Positions 35,236-44,445 of a stretch of DNA of 64,000 nucleotides are shown in pieces. The stretch lies in NCBI GenBank assembly GCA_905215345.1, contig CAJMPR010000009.1:62001-126000 (forward strand). The letters are read 5' to 3'. The DNA comes from an uncultured bacterium. Lineage in GTDB: Bacteria; Bacteroidota; Bacteroidia; Bacteroidales; Bacteroidaceae. Numbering within the stretch: the first letter of the stretch is position 1; every line of letters starts with the position of its first letter. Under the pieces are notes generated by a model, which ran no database searches, had not been told where the DNA came from, and worked only from the letters and a program-made list of their open reading frames with translations. The position numbers were made by a program, and so were the translations under genes.

Positions 35236-38200
35236 ATGAAGAAAATACTTGCCTGCATTGCATTAGGTTTCACAACAATCAGCGCTTATTCCGCCACTCC
35301 CTTGTGGATGCGCGATATACAAATTTCACCTGACGGAACAGAAATAGCATTTTGCTACAAAGGGGATATCTACAAAGTACCGGCCAAAGGAGGTATGGCT
35401 ACACAACTTACCACACAAGAATCTTATGAATCAACTCCTGTATGGTCACCGGACAGCAAACAGATAGCATTTGCCAGTGACAGATACGGTAATGCCGACA
35501 TCTTCATTATGTCGGCAACCGGTGGAACAACCCAACGACTGACGACCAATTCGGCAAGCGAAGTTCCGTCTACATTCACTCCTGACGGGAAATATATTCT
35601 TTTCTCGGCCACTATCCAAGACCCCGCAAGCAGTGCGCTCTTTCCCCGGTCTGCCATGACCGAGCTCTACAAGGTTGCCTCAACAGGAGGTCGTACAGAA
35701 CAAGTGTTGGGCACTCCCGCCGAAGCCGTTTGTTTCGACAAATCGGGAGATAACTTCTTTTACCAAGACCAAAAGGGATTTGAAGACCAATGGAGAAAAC
35801 ATCACACCTCTTCCATTACCCGCGATATATGGCTGTATAACTCAGAAACAGGCAAACATACTAACCTCACCCAGCGTGAGGGTGAAGACCGAAACCCTGT
35901 ATTGTCACCTGACGGGCAGACTCTTTTCTTCCTGAGCGAACGGAACGGCGGTTCGTTTAATGTATATTCATTCCCACTCGCACAGCCTCAATCGGTGAAA
36001 GAGATAACAAGTTTCAAGACACATCCCGTACGATTCTTATCCATGAGTGATAACGGAATAATCTGCTACGGATATGATGGTGAAATATATACCCAGCAGA
36101 TGGGTTCAAATCCGCAAAAGGTACAAATAGACCTTATCCGTGACGACCAACCTCAAACGACCAATCTGGACTATTCAAGCGATGCGACTTCGGCTACTGT
36201 TTCTCCGGATGGGAAGCAAGTAGCATTCATTATCCGTGGTGAAGTATTCGTTACTTCAGCGGATTACGGTACCACCAAACAGATTACCCGGACAGCAGCT
36301 TCCGAAGCAGGACTTTCTTTTGCACCGGACAACCGTACATTGGCTTATGCCAGCGAACGCGACGGTAACTGGCAACTTTATCTTGCCAAGATAGCCCGGA
36401 AAGAAGACCCGAACTTCCCCAATGCAACTCTTATAAAAGAGGAGATTTTATTACCCTCTGTCACTGTAGAACGTGCTTTTCCGCAGTTCTCGCCCGATGG
36501 CAAGGAACTGGCTTTCATAGAAGACCGCACCCGCTTGATGGTACTCAATCTTGAAACGAAAAAAGTACGCCAGATTACCGACGGCTCCACCTGGTACAGT
36601 ACAGATGGCGAATTTGCGTATGCCTGGTCACCGGACAGTAAATGGTTTACGCTTGAGTTTATCGGCAACAAACATGATCCATACTCCGATATAGGCTTGG
36701 TAAGCGCACAAGGCAATAGCAAGATAATCAACCTTACGAATAGTGGATATATGAGTGGCTCTCCCCGTTTCGTGCTGGACGGTAACGCTATTCTCTTCAC
36801 CACCGAACGTTATGGTATGCGCGCCCATGCTTCCTGGGGTTCACAGGACGATGCCATGCTGATTTTCCTTAATCAGGATGCTTATGACAAGTATTGCCTG
36901 AGCAAGGAAGATTACGAATTGCGCAAAGAATTGGAAGCCGAACAGAAAAAAGCCAAGGAGAAAGAAACACCTCAGGGAAAAGAGAAGAAAAAGACCTCGA
37001 AAGAGAAAGCCGATGATGAAGACACCAAAGTTAAAGACATTATCGTAGAACTGAAGAATATAGAAGACCGCGTTGTACGCTTAACGCCTAATTCTTCGAA
37101 TATGGGCAGCACCATTATTTCCAAAGACGGCGAAACGCTCTATTACCTCGCCTCTTTTGAAGGCGGATTCGACTTATGGAAAATGGAGCTTCGCAAGAAA
37201 GAAACGAAACTGCTCCATAAAATGGATGCCGGATGGGCTACTATGGAGATGGATAAAGAAGGCAAAAACCTTTTCTTACTGGGTGGTAAAACCATGCAGA
37301 AGATGGATATGGCTTCTAACGAACTAAAACCGATTACCTACCGCGCCAATCTGAAAATGGATTTAGCCGCCGAACGTGAGTATATGTTCAACCACGTTTA
37401 CAAGCAGCAACAAAAACGTTTCTATAATACCGGTATGCACGGTGTAGACTGGGATGCAATGACAACCGCCTATCGCAAGTTCCTGCCACACATCAATAAT
37501 AATTATGATTTTGCGGAGCTATTGAGCGAATGGCTGGGTGAGCTGAACGTATCGCACACCGGAGGGCGCTTCTATCCCAGTGGACAAAGCGAACCGACCG
37601 CCAGTCTGGGACTTCTTTTCGACTGGAATTATCAGGACAAAGGTATGCTTATTGCCGAAGTGATAGAAAAAGGACCTTTTGATAACGCCAATACGAAAGC
37701 AAAAGCGGGCATTGTTATCGAAAAAATCGACGGTACTGAAATCACTCCCGAAATGGATTACTACACTTTACTCAATAATAAAGCAAAAAGGAAAACGCTT
37801 GTTTCCCTCTATAATCCACAGACTAAAGAGCGTTGGGAGGAAGTCGTAGTTCCCATCAGTAACGGTGCTCTCAGCGATCTGCTCTATACCCGCTGGGTAA
37901 AACAACGTGCGGCAGATGTAGACAAATGGTCTAACGGTCGTCTGGGTTATGTACACATCGAATCGATGGGTGATGAGAGTTTCCGTACTGTCTACTCCGA
38001 CATCCTGGGAAAATACAATAACCGTGAAGGAATCGTTATCGATACCCGCTTCAATGGCGGCGGACGCCTGCACGAAGACATTGAAGTCCTGTTCAGCGGC
38101 AATAAATACTTCACCCAAGTGGTTCGCGGACGTGAAGTCTGTGACATGCCCAGCCGCCGTTGGAACAAACCCTCCATTATGCTGACATGCGAAGCCAACT

Positions 38201-38493
38201 ATTCCAATGCGCACGGCACTCCGTGGGTATATAGCCATCAGAAACTAGGCAAACTGGTAGGCATGCCCGTACCGGGCACTATGACCAGTGTATCATGGGA
38301 AACGTTACAAGATCCTTCCCTCATATTCGGTATTCCCGTCATAGGTTATCAGTTGCCGGATGGCAGTTATCTGGAGAACTCCCAACTTGAACCGGACATC
38401 AAAGTAGCGAACTCACCTGAAACGATTGTCAATGGTGAAGATACGCAATTACGGGTGGCGGTAGAAGAGTTACTGAAAGAGTTAAATAAATAA
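35236..38493 (+). CDS. Tricorn-like S41-family peptidase, exported
   Basis: 1085 residues with a signal peptide (MKKILACIALGFTTISAYSA). Two propeller regions (about 25-300 and 320-700) made of WD40/PD40 repeats such as QISPDGTEIAF, PVWSPDSKQIAFASDRYGNADIF and FAYAWSPDSKWFTLEF. Between about 565 and 610 lies a Lys/Glu-rich insert. A PDZ-like domain follows (about 780-880), then the S41 catalytic core with GRLGYVHIESMGDESF, IDTRFNGGGRLHEDI, and the probable nucleophile Ser990 in CEANYSNAHGTPWVY. Tricorn homologues degrade peptides; here the protein acts in the periplasm or outside the cell. Stand-alone gene, closed by a perfect 27-bp inverted repeat. Confidence 0.92.
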   Translation: MKKILACIALGFTTISAYSATPLWMRDIQISPDGTEIAFCYKGDIYKVPAKGGMATQLTTQESYESTPVWSPDSKQIAFASDRYGNADIFIMSATGGTTQRLTTNSASEVPSTFTPDGKYILFSATIQDPASSALFPRSAMTELYKVASTGGRTEQVLGTPAEAVCFDKSGDNFFYQDQKGFEDQWRKHHTSSITRDIWLYNSETGKHTNLTQREGEDRNPVLSPDGQTLFFLSERNGGSFNVYSFPLAQPQSVKEITSFKTHPVRFLSMSDNGIICYGYDGEIYTQQMGSNPQKVQIDLIRDDQPQTTNLDYSSDATSATVSPDGKQVAFIIRGEVFVTSADYGTTKQITRTAASEAGLSFAPDNRTLAYASERDGNWQLYLAKIARKEDPNFPNATLIKEEILLPSVTVERAFPQFSPDGKELAFIEDRTRLMVLNLETKKVRQITDGSTWYSTDGEFAYAWSPDSKWFTLEFIGNKHDPYSDIGLVSAQGNSKIINLTNSGYMSGSPRFVLDGNAILFTTERYGMRAHASWGSQDDAMLIFLNQDAYDKYCLSKEDYELRKELEAEQKKAKEKETPQGKEKKKTSKEKADDEDTKVKDIIVELKNIEDRVVRLTPNSSNMGSTIISKDGETLYYLASFEGGFDLWKMELRKKETKLLHKMDAGWATMEMDKEGKNLFLLGGKTMQKMDMASNELKPITYRANLKMDLAAEREYMFNHVYKQQQKRFYNTGMHGVDWDAMTTAYRKFLPHINNNYDFAELLSEWLGELNVSHTGGRFYPSGQSEPTASLGLLFDWNYQDKGMLIAEVIEKGPFDNANTKAKAGIVIEKIDGTEITPEMDYYTLLNNKAKRKTLVSLYNPQTKERWEEVVVPISNGALSDLLYTRWVKQRAADVDKWSNGRLGYVHIESMGDESFRTVYSDILGKYNNREGIVIDTRFNGGGRLHEDIEVLFSGNKYFTQVVRGREVCDMPSRRWNKPSIMLTCEANYSNAHGTPWVYSHQKLGKLVGMPVPGTMTSVSWETLQDPSLIFGIPVIGYQLPDGSYLENSQLEPDIKVANSPETIVNGEDTQLRVAVEELLKELNK

Positions 38494-38561
38494 GGTCGCC
38501 TACTATCGCCTCGAAGGTCGCCTACTATCAGTGCGATAGTAGGCGACCTTCGAGGCGATAG
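38494..38561. repeat. Perfect 27-bp inverted repeat with internal direct repeat
   Basis: Arms at 38503-38529 and 38535-38561 are exact complements with a 5-nt loop (AGTGC). The 14-bp motif GGTCGCCTACTATC occurs at 38494 and again at 38516, so one side is doubled. It begins one base after the Tricorn-like stop codon. No T-run follows, so it is not a classic terminator. Confidence 0.8.
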
Positions 38562-38637
38562 TTCAGTTAATACTTCTTTTCTATCTAACTTTTTTGCATT
38601 ACCTTTGTTGCCTTTAAAGAACCAATTCATCAAACCT

Positions 38638-40236
38638 ATGTTCACTGACCTGCTTAATTCCTCTTATTTCGCCTTATTCCTCATAGTAGCTTTAGGCTTT
38701 ATGTTAGGAAGAATCAAGATTAAAGGGCTATCGCTCGATGTTTCCGCCGTCATCTTCATCGCCCTCCTGTTCGGGCATTTCGGGGTGATTATTCCTAAAG
38801 AGTTAGGAAACTTCGGATTGGTACTGTTTATCTTTACCATCGGTATCCAGGCAGGACCCGGTTTCTTCGACTCTTTCCGCAGCAAAGGAAAGACGCTTAT
38901 CATTATTACCATGCTGATTATTTGCTCTGCCGCACTTACAGCCGTAGGGTTGAAATATGCTTTCGACATCGATACGCCCAGCGTTGTGGGCTTGATAGCC
39001 GGAGCACTTACCAGTACGCCCGGACTTGCCGTTGCCATTGACAGCACCCACTCACCACTGGCTTCCATCGCCTACGGTATTGCTTATCCGTTCGGTGTTA
39101 TCGGTGTTATCTTGTTCGTCAAGTTACTTCCCCGTATCATGCACATAGACCTGGATAAGGAGGCCCGCCGTTTGGAGAAAGAACGCCGTGGACAATTTCC
39201 TGAACTAAACACCTGCATCTACCGCGTCAGCAACCCTCTCGTATTCGGACGCAATCTGATGCAAATCAATGCCCGAGCCATAACTGGCGCCGTTATCTCC
39301 CGACTGAAACATGATGAACAGATTTCCATACCTACTGCACATACCGTACTCCATGAAAATGACTATATACAAGCCGTAGGTAGTGAAGATTCCTTGAACC
39401 AGTTGGCTACTCTCATTGGCGAAAGAGAAGAAGGAGAACTTCCGTTGGTAGATACGCAAGAGATAGAATCTTTGTTACTCACCAAGAAAGATATGATAAA
39501 CAAGCAACTGGGGGACTTGAACCTGATGAAGAACTTCGGTTGTACCGTGACACGTATCCGCCGAAGCGGTATTGACCTGTCACCCTCTCCCGACTTGTCG
39601 TTAAAGTTTGGTGACAAGTTGATGGTAGTGGGCGAAAAAGAAGGGTTGAAAGGCTTGGCACGTTTGCTGGGCAATAATGCGAAGAAGCTGTCCGACACAG
39701 ATTTCTTCCCTATTGCAATGGGTATTGTGCTGGGTGTATTATTCGGGAAACTAAACATATCATTTCCGGGAGGCTTGTCTTTTTCCCCGGGATTGACGGG
39801 AGGTATCCTGATGGTTGCCCTCTTTCTGAGTGCCATCGGTAAGACAGGCCCTATCATGTGGTCTATGTCCGGTCCGGCCAATCAACTTTTACGCCAGTTG
39901 GGGCTATTGCTGTTTCTTGCGGAAGTAGGAACATCGGCAGGAAAGAATCTGGTAGCTACATTTCAGGAAAGCGGCTGGTTATTATTCGGAGTAGGCGCAG
40001 CCGTCACAATAATCCCCATGCTGGTAGCAGTATTGGTAGGCTGGTTCGTCTTTAAAATCAGTATCCTCGATTTATTGGGAACCATTACCGGTGGTATGAC
40101 CAGTACTCCGGGACTTGCAGCAGCCGACTCCATGACCGATAGTAACATTCCGAGTGTGGCTTATGCAACGGTATATCCCATCGCAATGGTATTCCTTATT
40201 TTGTTCATTCAAATTATAGCGACAGCAGTTTCTTGA
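38638..40236 (+). CDS. AspT/YidE/YbjL-family transporter with RCK-type domain
   Basis: 532 residues from ATG 38638 (an upstream TTG is unlikely). Two membrane halves with the duplicated family motif: GALTSTPGLAVAIDSTHSPLASIAYGIAYPFGVIGVIL in the first and GGMTSTPGLAAADSMTDSNIPSVAYATVYPIAMVFLI in the second. The central cytoplasmic part (about 205-365) resembles TrkA-C/RCK_C domains. AspT exchanges aspartate for alanine, but most relatives have unknown substrates. A TACCTTTG -7-like box lies at 38600-38607. Single gene. Confidence 0.92.
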   Translation: MFTDLLNSSYFALFLIVALGFMLGRIKIKGLSLDVSAVIFIALLFGHFGVIIPKELGNFGLVLFIFTIGIQAGPGFFDSFRSKGKTLIIITMLIICSAALTAVGLKYAFDIDTPSVVGLIAGALTSTPGLAVAIDSTHSPLASIAYGIAYPFGVIGVILFVKLLPRIMHIDLDKEARRLEKERRGQFPELNTCIYRVSNPLVFGRNLMQINARAITGAVISRLKHDEQISIPTAHTVLHENDYIQAVGSEDSLNQLATLIGEREEGELPLVDTQEIESLLLTKKDMINKQLGDLNLMKNFGCTVTRIRRSGIDLSPSPDLSLKFGDKLMVVGEKEGLKGLARLLGNNAKKLSDTDFFPIAMGIVLGVLFGKLNISFPGGLSFSPGLTGGILMVALFLSAIGKTGPIMWSMSGPANQLLRQLGLLLFLAEVGTSAGKNLVATFQESGWLLFGVGAAVTIIPMLVAVLVGWFVFKISILDLLGTITGGMTSTPGLAAADSMTDSNIPSVAYATVYPIAMVFLILFIQIIATAVS

Positions 40237-40295
40237 AAAATGGCTGATATTTCTTGAACAGAATATCGCAACAGATGTTATATGGGAAAAAGAAT

Positions 40296-40724
40296 ATGTT
40301 CGATACCGCCCACATTCATCCGATGTTAGTTCATTTCCCGATAGCATTAACGCTCATGGGAGTACTATTCGCCGCTTTACGTCTATACAAACCGAACAAA
40401 TTTGTATATCCCTGTGGAGAATACATCTTATATTTTGCAACTATATCGGCCATATTGGCCGCGATAGCCGGTGGTGCATTCACACCAAACTTTAGTGACC
40501 CGGTATTGGTGCAAGCCAAAAACATACATAGTACATTCGCAGGGGTAACAGTCACATTTCTGTGCATTGCTTCAGCTCTTTACATTACTCAGCATATACT
40601 GAAAAAGTATGCAAACCGATTACATAAAATAGGATTTACTTTTTATGTATTGGCGGCTTGTACCGTTGCTATAACAGGGTTCTTAGGCGGAGTACTTGTC
40701 TATAACGATTTATTGAAAATGTAA
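40296..40724 (+). CDS. DUF2231-family membrane protein
   Basis: 142 residues from ATG 40296; ATG 40275 is an alternative. Four hydrophobic segments with His residues placed as in DUF2231: IHPMLVHFPIALTLMGVLFAAL at the start and VQAKNIHSTFAGVTVTFL in the middle, then a last helix ending GFLGGVLVYNDLLK. DUF2231 proteins are thought to be haem- or metal-related membrane proteins; this is family lore, not shown here. It follows the transporter by about 60 bp and may share its transcript. Confidence 0.82.
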   Translation: MFDTAHIHPMLVHFPIALTLMGVLFAALRLYKPNKFVYPCGEYILYFATISAILAAIAGGAFTPNFSDPVLVQAKNIHSTFAGVTVTFLCIASALYITQHILKKYANRLHKIGFTFYVLAACTVAITGFLGGVLVYNDLLKM

Positions 40725-40751
40725 CAGAGTATCGGCAGACTCGTATCAACG

Positions 40752-41141
40752 TCATTCATCCATATCATTCAAATGTATCTCCAATGCCTTGCCGGAGATA
40801 TAAATCTCATAAATAGAAATGGTTAGGGAAATTATCAGCAGTACCAATGCTAATCCGAAGATATACACTGAAACGTTATAAAGTTGTATATAGATAAAGA
40901 ACATACTTATCACGCACAGCAACAGGCTCCCGATACCCATTACCTGCATGGCACGCGTGAGATAAAGCCGTTTACGCAAATTAGCAATCTGTGCCGCTTT
41001 CACCGAAGAATGGTCTTGCAGGTATTGCTCTTTCAAGGTCCGTACCAGTTGAGCATAAGACAAAAACCGGTTCGTATAGGCCAGCATAATAAGAGAGATA
41101 GCCGAGAACAGCAGCGCAGGGGTGGTTAAATCAATATCCAT
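40752..41141 (-). CDS. DUF2721-family membrane protein
   Basis: About 129 residues from ATG 41141; the longer open frame to 41195 adds an implausible leader. The N-terminus TTPALLFSAISLIMLAYTNRFLSYAQLVRTLKEQYL is the DUF2721 hallmark, followed by a charged linker (KAAQIANLRKRLYLTRAMQ) and two more helices. Function unknown; inner membrane. Convergent with the DUF2231 gene and divergent from the A1S_2505-like gene. Confidence 0.85.
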   Translation of the reverse strand: MDIDLTTPALLFSAISLIMLAYTNRFLSYAQLVRTLKEQYLQDHSSVKAAQIANLRKRLYLTRAMQVMGIGSLLLCVISMFFIYIQLYNVSVYIFGLALVLLIISLTISIYEIYISGKALEIHLNDMDE

Positions 41142-41223
41142 ATTCTTTTGGTTTTGAATAATTAAAGTCGTACAAATATAGAATATATAACACATATCTG
41201 TATCACTTTTGGTTCAAAACAAA

Positions 41224-41231
41224 TATCTTTG
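41224..41231 (+). promoter_or_regulatory. Candidate -7 box for A1S_2505-like gene
   Basis: TATCTTTG 25 bp before the ATG. TTTTGG at about 41207-41212 is too close (12 bp) to be a normal -33. Confidence 0.4.
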
Positions 41232-41255
41232 TATGGAACTAATCATCAAAGAACT

Positions 41256-41648
41256 ATGAATACAAGAATCACATCCAACCGAATTACCGAACTGAAGCCT
41301 AACGAAATCTTCGTTTTCGGCAGTAACCTTGAAGGAGCGCACGGCGGCGGAGCTGCATTACTGGCATGGCGCAAATGGGGAGCCATTTGGGGACAGGGCA
41401 GCGGATTGCAGGGGCAAAGTTATGGTATTCCCACTATGCACGGCGGGCCTGAGTCTATCAAACCCTATGTGGACAAGTTTATCCGTTTTGCCAAAGAACA
41501 TTCCGACACCATTTTCCTTGTTACAGAAATAGGTTGCGGCATTGCAGGCTTCAAGCCAACCGAGATTGCACCGCTATTCCGTGAAGCTGCGAATGTAGAC
41601 AACATCTATCTGCCTCAACGTTTCTGGGATGTACTGAACGCCGGGTAA
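41256..41648 (+). CDS. A1S_2505-like conserved protein
   Basis: 130 residues from ATG 41256, no signal peptide. It carries the pattern of a family named after phage-associated protein A1S_2505: IFVFGSNLEGAHGGGAALLAWRKWGA, GQGSGLQGQSYGIPTMHG, IKPYVDKFIRFAKEHSD and VTEIGCGIAGFKPTEIAPLF. The glycine-rich FGSN...HGGGAA and GCGIAG motifs recall the ligand loops of macro-type domains, but I cannot prove the fold. Biochemical function unknown. Found in phages and in ordinary bacterial chromosomes. Single gene. Confidence 0.8.
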   Translation: MNTRITSNRITELKPNEIFVFGSNLEGAHGGGAALLAWRKWGAIWGQGSGLQGQSYGIPTMHGGPESIKPYVDKFIRFAKEHSDTIFLVTEIGCGIAGFKPTEIAPLFREAANVDNIYLPQRFWDVLNAG

Positions 41649-41748
41649 AATCATTCATTTTGGGTACACACTTCCATTTCCCAAAGATTTATTTTACTTT
41701 TGTAGCGGAAATAAAACTCTTTGCCACCGTAACTTAACGAATACAACT

Positions 41749-43005
41749 ATGCGAACTACCGTTTCCGCTCCATCTACTCTGCAAGCCAGCATTCTGTTGC
41801 CGGCATCCAAAAGCATCAGTAACCGTGTATTGATACTTCATGCACTTTCACATGGCAAACTTATGCCTTGTAATCTGAGTGATTGTGACGACACCAGAGT
41901 AATGATACAAGCTCTTGACGGTCATCCGGAACATATCGACATACTGGCTGCAGGAACCGCCATGCGTTTCCTTACGGCTTATCTTAGCGTAACGCCCGGA
42001 ACGCGTATCATCACCGGTACGCAACGTATGCAGCAACGTCCCATCCGCATCCTGGTAGATGCATTGCGTGAACTCGGTGCTAACATAGAATATACAGGGA
42101 GCGAAGGTTTTCCTCCACTACGTATCACAGGAACCGAGTTGAAAGGAGAAGAGATATCCCTTGCCGGAAACGTAAGTTCGCAATATATCTCTGCCTTGCT
42201 GATGATAGGCGCTGTACTTCCCAAAGGTTTGCGGCTGCATCTCATAGGCGATATTATTTCACGTCCCTATATTAACCTCACCCTACAACTGATGCGCGAC
42301 TTCGGCGCCCGTGCCGAATGGACTTCCGAAAACAGTATCACCGTATACCCGGGTGGTTACCGTGATGTATCTTTCAACGTGGAAAGTGACTGGAGTGCTG
42401 CATCCTACTGGTATCAAATCATGGCACTTGAAGGAGTGAATAATGAGGAAATTAAAAAGGATGAAGCAAATATCCCCTCAATAGAACTTCTCGGATTGTT
42501 TCCCCGTAGTTATCAAGGGGATAGCCGTGGCGCAGAAGTCTTCTCCCGCCTCGGTGTACATACGGAGTTTACCGACCGTGGTGTACGGCTGACCCGAACG
42601 GGTATTCCCATTACCCGTATGGTAGAAGATATGATAGATATTCCTGACTTGGCACAAACCTTTGTCGTTACCTGCTGCCTGATGAATATTCCTTTCCGCT
42701 TCACCGGTCTGCAAAGTTTAAAGATAAAGGAAACAGACCGCATAACCGCTCTCATTACCGAACTACACAAACTGGGCTATGTGGTACATTCGGAGCAGGA
42801 CAGCATTCTAGTATGGGACGGTGAACGCTGCATGGCCGAGACGTCCCCCGTTATCGCTACTTACGAAGACCATCGTATGGCGATGGCTTTTGCCCCTGCC
42901 TGCCTTGTACTGCCGCAAATAGAGATTGATGAACCGCAAGTGGTATCGAAATCATATCCTGAATATTGGACAGACTTAATGAAAGCCGGATTTAAGATTA
43001 TGTAA
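41749..43005 (+). CDS. aroA: 3-phosphoshikimate 1-carboxyvinyltransferase (EPSP synthase)
   Basis: 418 residues. It joins phosphoenolpyruvate to shikimate-3-phosphate in the aromatic amino acid pathway. The S3P/PEP motif LPASKSISNRVLIL is present with Lys21. AGTAMRFLTAYLS replaces the more usual NAGTALR. Later motifs: QRPIRILVDALRELGA, VSSQYISALLM, LKIKETDRITAL and YEDHRMAMAFAPACL. The sequence is of the compact Bacteroidetes type. A TACTTTTG -7-like box is at 41695-41702. Stand-alone. Confidence 0.95.
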   Translation: MRTTVSAPSTLQASILLPASKSISNRVLILHALSHGKLMPCNLSDCDDTRVMIQALDGHPEHIDILAAGTAMRFLTAYLSVTPGTRIITGTQRMQQRPIRILVDALRELGANIEYTGSEGFPPLRITGTELKGEEISLAGNVSSQYISALLMIGAVLPKGLRLHLIGDIISRPYINLTLQLMRDFGARAEWTSENSITVYPGGYRDVSFNVESDWSAASYWYQIMALEGVNNEEIKKDEANIPSIELLGLFPRSYQGDSRGAEVFSRLGVHTEFTDRGVRLTRTGIPITRMVEDMIDIPDLAQTFVVTCCLMNIPFRFTGLQSLKIKETDRITALITELHKLGYVVHSEQDSILVWDGERCMAETSPVIATYEDHRMAMAFAPACLVLPQIEIDEPQVVSKSYPEYWTDLMKAGFKIM

Positions 43006-43036
43006 CCTGTATACAGAAAATCTGCCGAACAATGCG

Positions 43037-43044
43037 TATCTTTG
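43037..43044 (+). promoter_or_regulatory. Candidate -7 box upstream of the Cys/His-motif gene
   Basis: TATCTTTG, 42 bp before the ATG at 43087; no convincing -33 box. Confidence 0.4.
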
Positions 43045-43086
43045 TCCGTTCTATAATAGGACGCGTTTTTCAGAAAAAGGAAGCTC

Positions 43087-43506
43087 ATGTGGATACTGAT
43101 TATTAGCCTGATTGTTCTTGCTTGCATAGCAGCCATAGCAGGAATAATACATAACCGCCAACTGCAAAAGAAAATTGACCGTGGCGAATTGGAGAGTATG
43201 CCCGACATCAAGGAGGTGGATATGGAATGCTGCGGCCAACATGAAGTTTGCGAACGGGATAGCTTACTGGCCGCCGTCAGCAAACAAATAGAATACTACG
43301 ATGATGAAGAGCTGGATAAATACATCGGCATTAGTCCCGACGGGTACACCCGCGAACAAGAAGATGAGTTTCGTGATGTATTCTATACGATGCAAGATAC
43401 CGATGTTGCCGGTTGGGTACGCAGCTTGCAACTGAGAGGTATCGCCTTGCCCGATAACATAAAGGATGAGGTGTTCCTGATAATCGGAGAAAGAAGAGTA
43501 CACTAA
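43087..43506 (+). CDS. Membrane-anchored protein with CCxxHxxC motif (unknown function)
   Basis: 139 residues. One N-terminal hydrophobic helix (WILIISLIVLACIAAIAGII) followed by a cytoplasmic domain. Residues 47-56 hold MECCGQHEVCER, a tight cluster of three Cys and one His that could bind metal. The rest is acidic (YYDDEELDKYIGISPDGYTREQEDEF) and ends with a small helical part. Seen as a conserved hypothetical protein in Bacteroides; I do not know a function. It precedes a zinc/manganese-type ABC permease by 54 bp on the same strand. Confidence 0.82.
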   Translation: MWILIISLIVLACIAAIAGIIHNRQLQKKIDRGELESMPDIKEVDMECCGQHEVCERDSLLAAVSKQIEYYDDEELDKYIGISPDGYTREQEDEFRDVFYTMQDTDVAGWVRSLQLRGIALPDNIKDEVFLIIGERRVH

Positions 43507-43559
43507 GTAAATATTAAATATTAGGTCTTAAATATTAATTGGCTGCGCTATTACCCCGC

Positions 43560-44405
43560 ATGGAACTATTACAATATACATTCTTTCAACATGCCCTTAT
43601 CGGTAGTCTGCTGGCAAGTATTGTCTGCGGACTGATTGGTACGTATATCGTAACAAGACGGCTGGTATTCATTAGCGGCGGATTGACGCATGCTTCTTTC
43701 GGTGGTATCGGTTTGGGACTATACATGGGCATATCCCCCATTCTGTCAGCCGCCATTTTTTCGGTCTTGTCAGCATTCGGTGTGGAATGGCTCAGTAAAC
43801 GAAAGGATATGCGCGAAGACTCCGCTATCGCGGTATTCTGGACGTTGGGAATGGCATTAGGAATTATATTTACCTTCCTGTCTCCGGGCTTTGCTCCCGA
43901 CCTTTCGGCCTATCTGTTCGGAAACATATTAACGGTCACATTGGGGGATATTGCTCTGTTAGGCGGACTGGCAGTAATACTCATTCTGTTTTTTGTACTA
44001 TACCTGCACCTGATTATTTATGTGGCTTTCGACCGTGAGTTTGCCCGTTCGCAAGGTATTCCGGTACAAGTGTTCGAGTATGTACTGATGATGTTCATCG
44101 CACTCACCATTGTCGCCTGCCTTCGGATGGTGGGTATTGTGTTGGTTATCTCACTGCTTACCATTCCGCAAATGACAGCCAATCTCTTCTCACATCGTTT
44201 TCACCGCATCATCTGGCTGTCCATCGGCATAGGATACCTCAGTTGTCTGGGCGGACTGTTCATTTCATTCTACCTCAATGTACCTTCGGGTGCGGCCATT
44301 ATATTCTTCTCTATTATTATTTATGCAATTTGCAAAGCAGCTAAAAGCCTTTATTCTATGATACAAGCAGATAAGAGAGCCTTCCCATCTTATCCCGATA
44401 GATAA
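43560..44405 (+). CDS. Zinc/manganese-type ABC transporter permease (ZnuB/MntB family)
   Basis: 281 residues from ATG 43560; the TTG seven codons upstream is unlikely. About eight membrane segments. Family motifs: LIGTYIVTRRLVFISGGLTHASFGGIGLG at the start, the PGFAPDLSAYLFGNILTVT segment, and a GIVLVISLLTIPQMTANLF stretch corresponding to the ABC coupling loop. No ATPase or solute-binding protein is encoded next to it, so partner subunits must be elsewhere. The adjacent Cys/His-motif protein may be functionally linked. Confidence 0.9.
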   Translation: MELLQYTFFQHALIGSLLASIVCGLIGTYIVTRRLVFISGGLTHASFGGIGLGLYMGISPILSAAIFSVLSAFGVEWLSKRKDMREDSAIAVFWTLGMALGIIFTFLSPGFAPDLSAYLFGNILTVTLGDIALLGGLAVILILFFVLYLHLIIYVAFDREFARSQGIPVQVFEYVLMMFIALTIVACLRMVGIVLVISLLTIPQMTANLFSHRFHRIIWLSIGIGYLSCLGGLFISFYLNVPSGAAIIFFSIIIYAICKAAKSLYSMIQADKRAFPSYPDR

Positions 44406-44445
44406 AGAATAGGAAGGCCAGGTATAGGAACGTTATCCTGAGTCC

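Noticed and set aside
35424..38238. Several long antisense open frames in the Tricorn-like gene
   Set aside because: They are shadows of a coding frame with strong family motifs on the plus strand.
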